Shown here one piece after another: positions 11,262-22,549 of a DNA stretch of 64,000 nucleotides. Source of the stretch: Bryopsis sp. KO-2023 (lineage: Eukaryota; Chlorophyta; Ulvophyceae; Bryopsidales; Bryopsidaceae); assembly GCA_030272585.1 (NCBI GenBank), contig BSYQ01000002.1, forward strand, positions 992,001 through 1,056,000, given 5' to 3'. The notes under the pieces are model-generated. The model did no database searches and was not told the origin of the DNA. It saw nothing but the letters and a program-made list of their open reading frames with translations. Every line of letters starts with the position of its first letter. Position 1 is the first letter of the stretch. A program made the translations under genes and the position numbers.

Positions 11262-11332
11262 AGTGCTTACCGTAGTATAACTTGATACCGTGTGGGACGG
11301 TGTTCGAATCCTACTCGGTTCCCTTGGGTTTT
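11262..11332 (+). repeat. tRNA-like pseudogene or SINE head
   Basis: A box-A-like GCTTAGTGCTTACCG is followed by a box-B-like GTGTTCGAATCCTAC about 45 bases later. This is a promoter-like layout without a convincing cloverleaf. Confidence 0.38.
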
Positions 11333-11395
11333 GGTTTCGTCTTCGTACAGGAGATGTGTGGAACCCGTTTTAATCTGTTTTAAGCCACTAAACTA

Positions 11396-11478
11396 TCGTG
11401 GTGCGGTGGCTTAGAGTATTAGAGTGTATGGTTATAGTCTTTAAGGTTGTGGGTTCGAATCTTAATAGGTTCTTACGA
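11396..11478 (+). repeat. tRNA-like pseudogene or SINE head
   Basis: GGTGGCTTAGAGTATTAGAG followed by GTGGGTTCGAATCTTA forms a box A/box B pair similar to the neighbouring copy on the same strand. Confidence 0.38.
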
Positions 11479-11668
11479 GTTTGGGGGTAGAATTGGGTTC
11501 CGTTGCAACGGTTTTCCGTGACATGATCGGGGATCGGAACGGTCGATCTCCGGTTCCGGATCCCTAGTATGGAAAGACTTGTCATATTGAATTCTTTGTT
11601 GTTCACAATCGATCTTACTCTTCAGGACCATCGCCTCTCCCCAGACCGCTTGCGAGTGTGGCCTTCCT

Positions 11669-14600
11669 TTGTTCCATCTCTCCGGGACCGTCCTCACGCC
11701 GGTGAGAAGGATCTTCTACTTCGGCGTGAAGTCTGTCCTTCGCATCATGCATGGTAGCTATGCATTTTGCGAGGCGAGGATTCACGCCGCGATGAGATCC
11801 TTCTCGGTGAAGTCCACCCCTGTCATGCAGATATTGGGAGATTTGCTTCCCGACGGGGTGGATCTTCAGGATATCACCACCGGCCTCTATGAGGTCGGTG
11901 GTGACTATTTCGGCCTGGGGACAGGGAGGCGCCGCAATTACTCGATCGGCGCCTTCTTTATCAGATGTGGTGAGCTGATATATATATATATATATATATT
12001 GGTTGTTTCTCGTTCCTATTCAGGTATTTGATGTAAAAAATCACTGGTGTACTGAAAGTTTTAACGTGTGTTCGAATTTTTTCAGACGACCTCCATGACT
12101 CCGTCCGGATGCAGGTGGAGAACCACTACCCCATTGCCCTCATCCCCGGTCCAAAGGAGCCCGAGAGCTTACAGGGAGTCCTGCGGTTGATTGTGCAGGA
12201 CTTCCTGAAGCTCATACCTGGTGGGCCGGGGATGAGGTTGAGGGGATGGTCGCCCCCCGCCACCGGATCCGTTGGACCCTTGACGCGTTCTGACAGTGTG
12301 GACCACTGGGCGTTGCTGTCCAGTGTGACCGGTGATACTCCTTGGCTTGCGAAAGTCGAGTTAGCACGCGGTCACACTGGACGCAACGCCTGTCCCGACT
12401 GTCATGGGACTACGAGCGTCGTCACCACTCGCTCCGGGGTCACTACTCACAGGTGTGAAGCTACGTGATGTTGATCCAGTTGCCTTGGTGAACCTGATAC
12501 ACAATTACGTGGAAACTGACGTGTTCGTCATTTATGTAGGTACATGGGGTATCTTGCGCCAACCAGGCGTTCCGAGGAGGACATGAGCGAGCTTCTGACA
12601 CTCCGGCCGGGGCAAGTGTGTCCTTGTTGTCCTTGTTTTTATTATTGTTTTTGCGACTTCTTCGTTATTCTCTCTTCTTTGCATAAAGTGATCTCATGTG
12701 TTTTTTTAAGTCAGGAATTTCTCGGTCATTTGATCCTATTTGGTGTTTTTATAGGACCCCAACTGGACGCCCATCGATCGTGACACGCACAGGACACGTG
12801 AGGAGTATCTGCACTTTGCAGCGCTCGCGGACACGTCTGCCTTGGACCCCGTCGCTGCGCATGTCCGCGGACGATCGGTTCTCCACGACCTTCCGTACTT
12901 CGCACCAGAAGTACTGAAGGTCGTGGGGGCCTCTCATTTGATGCTCTTTGGCCTCGTCAAAGACTTCTTATACGAGGTATGTGTGTTTCTCTTGCTTGTG
13001 TTTGATATATATTATGAATGCAAAAGTCTATTAATTGTGTTGTTGAAACCACAGTTTTTATAGAGTAAAGTTGTTCCCCACTCACTTCCTAAATACACAA
13101 ACTCAAACTCGACTAACATCCCTCAGCCAAGCGGCGCTTTGACTTGCGCGATCCACATGTGTGACTAAACCGCCCCATCCGATCCCAATGGGTTTTACAG
13201 TGTGTTGATCGATAGTAACATATGTGTGATTGCCAAGATCCGGAGCCGTCTCCTTGGAGCTTCGCGGCGTGCAGACCTCGCCCAGTACCGGAGGGCACTT
13301 GCCGGCGTCCGACTCCCAACAGACTTTGGGGGTCTGTTGATCGACATCTGTGCTGACAGGAAACAGCACACGATGTACGATTACGCGTTGCTGGTCCGGT
13401 GAGTTAATTCTTCAATAAGAAAGCAAAATGTGTCTGAAACGAAACAGGAATACCAAAGGTCTCACTTTCATGTACGCTGTACGTGTAGGAGTTATGGGGC
13501 TTTCGTGTTCCATTCCTGCCTGCATAGAGACGAGTTCGTGGCGTGGGACCAGCTCTGCACTGCCGCCACCCACTATACCTCCCACCGAGCCATGGCTGGA
13601 GCTACCATGGATGACTGCATCGAGAGAGGCCGTGTGATTCGGGACACGATGTACCAGTATGCTCGGTGAGCGACGTTGTGCGTGTGAAAACATTGGCGAT
13701 TTCGTTTACTGTCATGAGGTTTTCCTTGTTCTTTCGGTTGCGACAATACAAAGGCGACGATTATTCAGTGAACAATATTCACGTCTTAATTTTCACGTTT
13801 ACAGGAACGTCCAAACCCTTTTTGGGGCGGGGATGTGTACCTTTAACCTGCACAAAATCATTTGTGTGGGTTATCGGCAAGAGAGCGTACGTGGGGCGAT
13901 TTCACGTTCGGGGGAGTCGTGGGTCGAGCGAGCGGTTGGACACATCAAGCGTGTTTCCGCGGGACGTGTCAAGAGATGTGCGGGAGAAATGATTGCAAAC
14001 GATGTTCTCTCCGACATGTGAGAACTACAGCCAAGTCTCCAACACTTTCGTAGGCTCAAACTAAGAGAACCCAAGAAAAGCAGATAAACATGTTTGTACT
14101 ATTCCTTTCTTTATGTTTTCAAAGTGTTGAACGATTCAATTTGTGGTTTTCAAGGGCGTTGAGGGCAAACGCAAACATGCTTTCGCAAGACGAGCAAAGT
14201 GTGGTGGACGCTATCATTACTCCCCCGCCGAGGAAGCCGTTGGACACCATCACCACCCTGGAGTACACGTTTTCCTTCCTCCCTCGACCTGTATCGGCAT
14301 CGGACATTCGGACATTCGTGGACGCCATTAGGGAGGCGATTAGGACGTACGTGATTCCGCAAAAGCTTGTTGAGTTATAATTGATTGATTCCAAACGGGA
14401 CGATGCACTAAGCTACCGTTGATGTGTTCGTAGGTGGGGCTTCTCTCTTCCGGGGTGGACAGTGGGCGACCTGCTGCCATACGCCATCCACCGGACTTTC
14501 CGGGTCACTCGAGACACGATCCAGGGACGCGAGGAGTTTTTTGCGACTGGGTGGTCCTCCACGGAGCGAGGTATTAACCTTAAACTGTGTTGCACACTCA

Positions 14601-15008
14601 AATTTTGGTGAAGGGAATCTCCCCAAGAGTGGTATATTACCGGTTATAAGCTATTGTTTTAAAATGTTGTGTTTTGCAGGTGACGACTCGACGTGTCTTT
14701 ACGTCGAGTACGAGGACGACGAGGGCAGGAAGACGATGTACGGGGGACACGTCCGTGCCTTGTACACTGTCCGGGATGCTGGGTTCGGACGGTGTCCCCC
14801 TCGGGTCGTTGCGATGGTGGACCTGTACCAGCTCGTCTACGTGGATGCTCGATTCAGGCAGGGTCGTCCGGTCAGGCTCACGAACTTGTTCAAGACGAGG
14901 GGGAGAAAGCTTGAGGGTTATCCGGTGCTCTTGGAGGACGCCTTGTCGAAGCTGATGTGTTTGAGGGAGGGCCAGTCGAGATATTATTGTTTTTACACAG
15001 GGGTTTGA
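11669..15008 (+). CDS. CACTA/Tnp2-like transposon protein, ten exons
   Basis: Phase-consistent exons: about 11669-11969 (start uncertain), 12086-12466, 12540-12615, 12755-12976, 13238-13398, 13489-13665, 13805-14017, 14155-14346, 14434-14570 and 14680-15008, giving roughly 730 residues with one stop at the end. The order of motifs matches Tnp2/Transposase_21-type proteins with a DUF4218-like C-terminal part (family knowledge): a block with SSVTGDTPWLAKVELARGH and CPDCHG, then HLMLFGLVKDFLYE, then RLPTDFGGLLIDI, a tryptophan-containing helical part (FVAWDQLC), and FNLHKIICVGY followed by SWVERAVGHIKR. The last exon contains YGGHVRALYTVRDAGFG. I did not find CACTA terminal repeats, so the gene could be a domesticated copy. 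The fifth exon start (acceptor before ATCCGG) was chosen because it keeps phase. The first codon at 11669 is TTG, so the true start lies upstream or at a later ATG. Confidence 0.55.
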
Positions 15009-15518
15009 TGTTGGGTGTTTCGTTCTTTCTTTATTTTCATTTTTGTCCTTTTTTGTGTTATAATCCGACGGCCGTAACATTTTATCTATGTTCTTCAACA
15101 TAACGATCACGAAGCTACACTTGAAGCCAACACTCAGATAAACTTAAAGTCGCAAGTCATCGATGAAGCCAATTAGTAAGGAGATCAACCACGAAGAAGA
15201 AACAAGTATGGAACATTATCGGACTCAAGTGACCCGAGTTCAAACCCCACTCCTCCCACTTAACGACCCACAATACCCATGGAAAAATCCCTCTTCCCCA
15301 AGCCCCGCTTCACGAAAACTGGGCGTCCCTTCATTGTCGTCAACTCCATGCAGACGTCAAATCCGGCCGTCACATCATTCGACGTCGTCAGACATGCGCA
15401 TTTTGACACGTGACTAAGGTTTTCAAACTTTTTCTGTTCGCCACAATCGGGTAAGCGAAGGCTTCTGGAAGAGCGCCACGCTGGGGTCGGCGGAAAGGTA
15501 TTGTTTCACTGTTTCAGG

Positions 15519-17275
15519 TATGGATCCCAGCCACCAGAATCTCTCCCGAACACGAGAACTCGACGACAGGGCCCATCACTTCTTGACACCTCACAGCGTC
15601 GGTTTCTTATGATGGCCGTTGCAAGGTACACAATTGAAAGTGGACTTCGTGTGACAAGTGGTTTTATGGTGCTTCCAGGGGAGGTCACAGTCGGAAGGGA
15701 ATCGGAAGCTGAATGCAGTTGGGTGCACCGAGCAGCACATTTGAACAGGAGAAGAAAAAGATAAAGTAGATGGAGGAGGAGTTTAAACAGGGAAGGAGGA
15801 GGAGGGATGCGGAGATGGCCGGAATGGAAACGCAAGTGCGACTGGCCAAGTACAAATCCAAGCTGAGGTGCGAGCCGCCGTCGAACTGGTTCCCCCAGAT
15901 TGATCACCTTCAAATATCCAGAGGCTGTAAGCCACTCCAAATAAAAGATATATATAAATAGACCTGGTCAGCTTTGCCTCCATGTGTCTATGTTGCAACA
16001 GTGGAACTTGAAGGTTCAGTCTGTTCTACTTTTTGCATTACAGACACCAAAAAACAAAGAGAGGAGAGAGAAGTCCACCCCTGGAGGTTCCACCCCCCCC
16101 TGCTGAAACTGATGCCGATGATTCGATGATCTCCAGAATGTATGAAGACTCTGTTTTGAATTGGCATTTCGTTTTCACATATCGTTTTCACATTTCGTTT
16201 TGCATCACATTTCAGGAAATCGAGACCATCCGACATTTTCAAGGTGGGAAATTCGGTATGTGTCAAATCCCCCCCCCAAAATAAAATGTTTTTTTTCTGG
16301 AAAAGTTGCTGATTGGCTTGGTGGCTGTGGTGCGACTTTTCTTTTTTTTACTCAATGTTTTTTTTCTTTTTCTCGATTTGGCAGTTGCGATATTGAAGCA
16401 AGGAAATCCAGGGTCCACAGAGTTCGCAGAGGTTGATATTAAAAGATATTTAAACCCGACAGGGCTGGTCGCCACCGCATATTTCAGGTGGAGGAAATGA
16501 AAAAGAACTCATCTATAGTTCATATGTAGTTCTTAAAGAGAGCTTGTTGATACGTTTCATTCTGTTGTTCATTCACTTAAAACTTTTCCATTTTCTTTTT
16601 GGGTGGGGGGGGGGGTTGGCAAAGGAAACGCAAGCCCTCGAAAAATAAGTGAAAGAATTGCAGCAATTATTCTCTACACAGAATAGTTGCAGCACTCTGC
16701 CCCAAGAATAGTTGCAGCACTCTGCCCCAATTATCAAAATTATGGACGATTTTTTTCATGGTGCTTTTTTGGAATGCTGATGTGTAATGCTTTTTTTTTC
16801 AAGACAAAACAGTAACAGACTTTCACAGATGCTGATAAATCAGTCTGACATGCAAGCGCTGATTCTTGGAGCAAAAGATGGCCAGAGCATTGTTGTAAAA
16901 AATGTTCAATGAAAAACAACAAAATAAAACACCACAGAAACATTTGAGAATTTTTGTACGGTGTTGTTCTTCAGATCCTTGTGAATTTTTTTCAGGTGAC
17001 TGGATCTGCTGCAGCCATCAATGTGAACTGGACTCGAAGCATGCTGATGTTGTTCACCTTCTGGGATGGGTTTTCAGTCAGCAGTGGATATTGTTATTGC
17101 TTTGATAATGTTTCCCAGACAAAAACGGAAAAACCTTCTTTTGCAGTAATGGAAATAGGCAGAAGAGAAAAAATGTTGAGGTGGCTTTTACTTTTGTTGA
17201 AACAATTGATTTATTCCAACCCTTGGACAGCTGGTTTTGTCTGTCAGGCAGTGAGGGATTCGATGGTTAATTAAA
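15519..17275 (+). pseudogene. Decayed coding traces, including a coiled-coil frame with an internal TAG
   Basis: Several splice-like blocks encode plausible peptides (for example after the acceptor at 15518, 16216-16258, 16384-16499, 16998 onward) but cannot be joined into one open frame. Around 15740-15960 a Glu/Lys-rich coiled-coil-like frame reads FEQEKKKIK, then TAG, then MEEEFKQGRRRRDAEM in the same frame. I recognise no family and treat the region as a broken gene or genes. Confidence 0.25.
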
Positions 17276-17537
17276 AAATGGTTAGAAGTGGGTCAGATGG
17301 GTATTTATAATATGTTCAACGAGCTCTGTATTATTGAAATACAAGCGCAGGGTTGAATGGCAGGATCAGAGTTCAAGGTTTTGGGCTATTTTTTTTGTTT
17401 CTATTTCTGTTTTGGAATAAGTGGGAATGGACAAGTGTTCAATGATAAAATGGGGTGTACATTTCAAAAGGGGTTTTGTCATTGTTGTTTTATTGTAACC
17501 AATTTGTCACCATGAATCCGCACATTTGTGTTTCTAC

Positions 17538-17965
17538 AATCACCCCGCACACACACAGAAGGAGCCCGCACAGACACCCCGCACACACACAGAAGGAGCC
17601 CGCACAATCACCCCGCACACACACACAAGGAGCCCGCACAGACACCCCGCACACACACAGAAGGAGCCCGCACAGGGCTGTAATAATCACCCCGCACACA
17701 AACAGAAGGAGCCCGCACAGGGCTGTAATAATCACCCCGCACACAAACAGAAGGAGCCCGCACAATCACCCCGCACACAAACAGAAGGAGCCCGCACAGG
17801 GCTGTAATAATCACCCCGCACACAAACAGAAGGAGCCCGCACAGTCACCCCGCACACACACACAAGGAGCCCGCACAGGACTGTGACGAACACCCCGCAC
17901 ACACACACAAGGAGCCCGCACAGTCACCCCGCACACACACACAAGGAGCCCGCATACGCTTCCCA
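17538..17965 (+). repeat. Minisatellite of ACACCCCGCACACACA / AAGGAGCCCGCACA units
   Basis: About twelve direct copies of a unit of roughly 34 bases, with a longer 44-base version carrying an extra GGGCTGTAATAAT block. Each unit has two CCGCAC motifs. All six frames are partly open because the unit is low in complexity, so the apparent peptides rich in HTQKEPAQ are not credible genes. Confidence 0.92.
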
Positions 17966-18450
17966 CAATGACCCCGCACAGCGACCACGCACAGCTGTGC
18001 GGGGGCCTGGACCTCGTGTGCGGGGTGGCCCATGATTCGCATAGGGAAGTGAGACCCGTGCACAAAGGAAACGACACCCCGCACGGCTCTGTTCCCCGGT
18101 TTGGGCCGGTTTTGTGCGGGGTCCCAATTTTACCCCGCACAGGATGGAACCCCGTGCACGGAATCCGACGTCTTTTATATACACCCCGCACGGCACCCCC
18201 GTACGGAGGATAGGGTACCCCGCACACTGTACGGGGCTATGATCCACCTGTGCGGGGTCCCACAACGGGAAAGACGTCAGGTTCTGTGTGCGGGGTTCCA
18301 GTATGTGCGGGGTTAAATTGGGACCCCGCACAAAACCGGCCCAAACCGGGGAACAGAGCCGTGCGGGGTTATTCTGGCCCTGTGCGAGGCAAAACACGGG
18401 TTTCAGGCCTCTGTGCGGGGTCCCGATTTAACCCCGCACAGGACGTGATT
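17966..18450. repeat. Array of inverted CCCCGCAC / GTGCGGGG motifs
   Basis: After the minisatellite the motif continues in both orientations (about eight GTGCGGGG and seven CCCCGCAC). Several pairs are close enough for hairpins, such as around 18110-18140 and 18305-18340. The block ends at TTTCCCATAGT (about 18445), the same end seen in the element at 5.3-6.1 kb. Confidence 0.85.
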
Positions 18451-18667
18451 TCCCATAGTGATATGCCTGGACCTGAAGCCGCACTCAGATTCAGTACCCT
18501 CTCCACCTGGAGGAATCCAGCAACCAGAAAAATAGCCTACCAACCAACCAAAAATACTACTATACATGCTAGGCCAAAACAAAAAAGAAGTAACCGCCAC
18601 TACAACTTTTCAGATCCACAAAGAGGCTTCAACTGATCGGCTGGGCTAACCTGTCCGTCGCGGAGAT

Positions 18668-19132
18668 TCATCCCTTCTTGCCGATAACCACCACCTGAAA
18701 ACAACATTGTCAAGGTAGTATTACAAACTCACTCCCTCAATGAGCGCTCCAGAAAACCGAGATTCATAAGATTCAGCAAGCCCACCTTTTTCTCGGGCGG
18801 AGGAGGTGGGGGATCCACGACCACGATGGTTTTCTTGGTAGGAGGAGGGGGCGTCCAGACCTTTTTGGTTGGCACAACGTAAACAGGGTCGTAGCCTGGT
18901 GTCAGACATAACAGCACCAACTTCAATAGATTAAGTGAGATCCATGCCTCCGCCGCCAGTAGCGACTTTGATCGAATATCTGGGTCATGAGTCATGGCGG
19001 CGCTCCTGAGTGATCAATAGAGAAAAAGATAAGCTGCGAACGCAAACACTCACCCCCTTTCTTCCCAGCGGAGACTGTTGTTGCACACACAGCAATCAGA
19101 AAGAAAGCCAACACCATCTTTTTGGACAACAT
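18668..19132 (-). CDS. Small secreted proline-rich protein, copy A
   Basis: Three exons in perfect phase: 19132-19054, 18895-18786 and 18694-18668, giving 71 residues. Exon 1 is a classical signal peptide (MLSKKMVLAFFLIAVCATT, cleavage expected after SVSAG-like residues). Exon 2 encodes GYDPVYVVPTKKVWTPPPPT and a second run of six prolines before EKK. Exon 3 encodes VVVIGKKG and the stop. The same exon lengths and phases occur in the paralogue at 56838-57277 in opposite orientation. Both lie next to an ankyrin gene copy, so the pair comes from an inverted segmental duplication. The function is unknown; export to the cell surface, wall or outside is inferred from the signal peptide. Confidence 0.8.
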
Positions 19133-19935
19133 GGTTTTTTTGCTTCCTCCTCCTTTCAAGAAAAAAGGTATGTTTCGACTGTTCAGGCACAAACCTCCGC
19201 GACGTCCACGACCCTACCTACTCGGGTTCGTAGCTTTCTTTTATGCGAAAGCAGAAAGAGATCCTGGACACGCCAGTGAGACAATCTTCTTCCATGATCT
19301 TCGTACAAGGTTCCCAGAAACACGAAGTCAATTTCACTAGGTTGTCAGAACCCGTAAAAGGGCCGTCGCACAATCTAAGAGACGCTCTTTTTGCTTCTTC
19401 GTGTATAATCATGATTTGATCCGATTTGAATTTTTGCTTGTGTTTGAGGATGTTTCTGAACATTCAATTCTTGTTGTTGCATTTTCAACATGTAATTTTG
19501 ATTCATTGATTGCTCAACTTGTTGGATGTTTTGACTTATCTTAGGCTGTCCTTACAAAAAAGTGTCACAACATTAAAAAAGCGTCCAAGCAAATTTTAGC
19601 CTGTCTTCTTTCCTTGTATCCTGAGGTGGGAAGACACTATTCTATAGGGGGAAAAGGAATCTCAGGAAGGATGGATCTTTGAGGAGAAATGAAAACACCA
19701 CCACAAGTGGGGACGAGAAAGGAAGAAAATGTGAGTCCAAAACCTTTTTTGTTACCACAACTCCCAGATAACTTCTGGATAAGTTATTTGACTCATAGAA
19801 ACACGACCACCAGAAAACATCTAAAAAAAACCCATAGAATCATCCAACACAGCCTCACCCAACAAACATCCATTCAGCAGCTCTGATATATCTGTACTCG
19901 ACTGGAACAAGAAGCGTTCAAAACATTTCCACTCC

Positions 19936-20507
19936 TCAACGAGCGCCATTCTCCTTCAAAATACGTATCGTTTGCACTCGTCCATAGTGCTCAGCAATTT
20001 GGAGTGGGGTGTTGCCGGAATCATCCGCAATGTTGATGTTTGCACCAGCGCTGGTCAGAACCATCACAGTCTCGCTCAAGTGGTCATACAGCACCGCGAA
20101 ATGCAGAGGTGCCATGGAGTTCGGGTTGAAATCAGAGTGGAAAGAGGGGTCTTTTTCAACAACGGAATACTTGACGTTCGGATTCGCTCCCTCATCCAAC
20201 AACATTTTCATGGCGAACCTTTTTCCCAAAGTAGGAGGCAGTTGCCAAAGGAGTGTTGCCTACACTGTTCGATATCAGCCCGGGCATGAATGGGAGTCTG
20301 GAGAGGTGTAGTGAATCCAAACTTTGACGCCAGGTGCAAGGGAGTGAATCCTTGATCATCCCCGGCTTCCAAGCTCGCACCATTTTCGACCAGAGCCGTG
20401 ATAGCCTCTTCGAGTTCAAGGCCTTCACGGCTTGTTTCCATGGTAGCCGCCCAATGCAGCGCATTCCAGCCATGTGCTACTACGTGCGCATAGTTTTTGG
20501 GACACTT
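19936..20507 (-). pseudogene. Ankyrin-repeat gene, frameshifted copy
   Basis: The minus strand encodes the same ankyrin protein as 55278-56117: WNALHWAATMET, QGFTPLHLASKFGFTT, then NPNSMAPLHFAVLYDHLSE and SGNTPLQIAEHYGRVQT up to the stop. Relative to the intact copy there is a net deletion of about 8 bases near 20265 and an extra base near 20222, which throws the third repeat out of frame. It is therefore read as a pseudogene. Its counterpart of the intact copy's first exon was not found upstream. Confidence 0.75.
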
Positions 20508-20942
20508 GCGTGATCAGTTTTCTAGTGGTGAGGTGGCAGGAAGAAGGAGAGAGTTGCCGAGAAGAATCTGAGAAGTAGTACCTAGCACAGCAGTCTACCT
20601 CAGGTTGGGGTAAAATAGTTTTCACGAGCACCCTGAAGAGTGTTTCTCGTGGTTAAAAAAAGACTTTGCGGAAAATCATATCTTTCTTAGCTCCAAGGGT
20701 CCTTTGTGGGGTACAAGTAAAACTGATCCCACAGTAAAGTGGTTCCACCTGCGCTCAAGTCTCGATACTTTTTTCCTCTTGTGTGCGTTGCAAGTCATGG
20801 CGTGAAGAGAAAAAAAATAACGTACGTCGTGGAACGATCCTCATAAGAAGTCTCATGGTTTCTTCGCCGATCGGCCCGAACGAAGAATAGCGTAGAAGTG
20901 CCAACATGGAATTACATTTACAACTCAAAACATTTCCCCATT

Positions 20943-21971
20943 CTATGCAAAATCCCACATCATGTGATCCCCATTGTATGTCACACCTATTAACCTTCTT
21001 TCACCACACCAGAGAAAAGCTAAAGTGGAAGGATTTGGTACCTTCAATTCCCGGATACAATCTCCCCGTTCAATATCCCACACGCTCACAACACCAGCTA
21101 AAGATCCCAAAATCAAACGACCACAAGCAAAAGCGATACATCCGATGAAATCCGAGTGCCATCGAATTGCTCGTAATTCACTTCCGTCATTCAAATTCCA
21201 AAGACGAGCATGGTCACTCGAGCAACTTGCGATCATAGACTCCCAAACAAGAACCTGCTGAACAACACCACCATGTCCAACCAATTCGCCAAGGCAAATT
21301 TTTTCAGCAACATCCCATATCCTGATTGTACAATCAAAGGAGCCGCTGATCAAGCGTTTCTTATCATCGGTGGAAGACAATGTTGATACATCGTATTGAT
21401 GCCCACTCAACACTTCCTTGCACTCCCAATCTTCTTTTCCCCAAAATTTGATATGGCAATCACCCCCCGCTGTTGCTACGTCTTCCCCAAGCTCTTCAAT
21501 TGCCCAAAGACTGTTCGCATGAGCATCGATGTGAAACAAAGAATGAGAACTGTCAATATCCCAAGCATAAAGGCTTCCCTTGTGGTCTCCACTTAACAGC
21601 ATTTCATCGATGAATTGGACCGACAAAATCACACTGTTGGTAACATCCAAGGGGATGCAACTTTCTGGCCCATTTCGAGTATTCCAATAGACCAGAGAAA
21701 AATTACCACCGACTGCGATAAGGTCATCTTTCTTTGTTGCACATCTGGTGGAAACTCCTCCCAAAATAGGAGTCACAATGGGTACAACCTCTTTTGATCG
21801 CCACATTCTCTCGCCCCGAAGTTTTTCTGACAAATGAGGGTCCACGCTTGCTTGCCACCAAGTGGAAGCTATAGAACGAGACCTGGCTACATCCCTTGCC
21901 GAGGTTTTCTCAAGAATGCCCTTTAAGATATTCAAGGGCAGATCCCACTCAATAATTGGAACTTGGTTCAT
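20943..21971 (-). CDS. F-box/WD40 protein 1
   Basis: A single coding exon of 342 residues. The first ATG in frame is at 21971, a few bases after an AG acceptor-like site, so an intron in the 5' UTR is likely. Residues about 5-50 form an F-box (WDLPLNILKGILEKTSARDV, then SIASTWWQA). The rest is a WD40 propeller with repeats ending SVWDI, NLND or RIWDV, including LISGSFDCTIRIWDV. F-box/WD40 proteins are substrate receptors of SCF ubiquitin ligases, binding SKP1 through the F-box. It is head to head with the paralogue at 26876-27934, with a piggyBac-like element between them. The substrate is unknown. Confidence 0.88.
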   Translation of the reverse strand: MNQVPIIEWDLPLNILKGILEKTSARDVARSRSIASTWWQASVDPHLSEKLRGERMWRSKEVVPIVTPILGGVSTRCATKKDDLIAVGGNFSLVYWNTRNGPESCIPLDVTNSVILSVQFIDEMLLSGDHKGSLYAWDIDSSHSLFHIDAHANSLWAIEELGEDVATAGGDCHIKFWGKEDWECKEVLSGHQYDVSTLSSTDDKKRLISGSFDCTIRIWDVAEKICLGELVGHGGVVQQVLVWESMIASCSSDHARLWNLNDGSELRAIRWHSDFIGCIAFACGRLILGSLAGVVSVWDIERGDCIRELKVPNPSTLAFLWCGERRLIGVTYNGDHMMWDFA

Positions 21972-22545
21972 TGCCACCCCTGGGAATCAAACAGCAAAGG
22001 TGACTTACAACACATTGTATCAATAATGCAATAACAGCCAGTCCCCCGAGTCAAGGGGCAGGAGTTATGCTTGCTGGAGCATAACAGGTGCGAGACATAG
22101 AAATTCTTCCGAAAAATTCTTCAATCAACACAGCCAAACGAACATGACCTCATCAAATTACTTGTTTTCTTTAAGAACCCCTGTTTCGAAAATGGTCGAC
22201 GAACGACTCATAACCGACAAGCAACAAAGAGCCCGACGTTCAATATTGAAGCAACGACGCAACACGTTGTCTTTCTCAAACTTGAAGGAAATAGTGGATC
22301 CACCGAAAAGGAGGGGCGTCGCTCAGCTAAAAGGGAAAAACAAGAAATGAACAAAAAAAACAGAATAGAGAAGTTGTAACCCATCCACACCTGGTTATGT
22401 TTTCCTGCGCGAGGCGAAAAAAGCCGAACGTTTACGAAATAGAAGCCACTGACCCCAGTTTCTCCCCTCTGAGCAAATATTCTCGGCTCACATATTGCGT
22501 ACGACGGAAGTCCTCACCAAATCGGATTTTGGACCCGAAAATCAT

Positions 22546-22549
22546 ATGG
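22546..22549. repeat. Target-site duplication (left) of piggyBac-like element
   Basis: ATGG here matches ATGG at 26120-26123, immediately outside the inverted termini TGTCCGAG and CTCGGACA. Confidence 0.65.

Noticed and set aside
17455-17886. Open frame rich in HTQKEPAQ and RRSPH units as a repeat protein gene
   Set aside because: Several frames on both strands are open at once because of the low-complexity unit, and no signal, splice or start support exists.
17538-17965. CRISPR-like array of regularly spaced repeats
   Set aside because: The units are contiguous minisatellite copies without unique spacers, unit length varies (about 34 or 44 bases), and the setting is eukaryotic.
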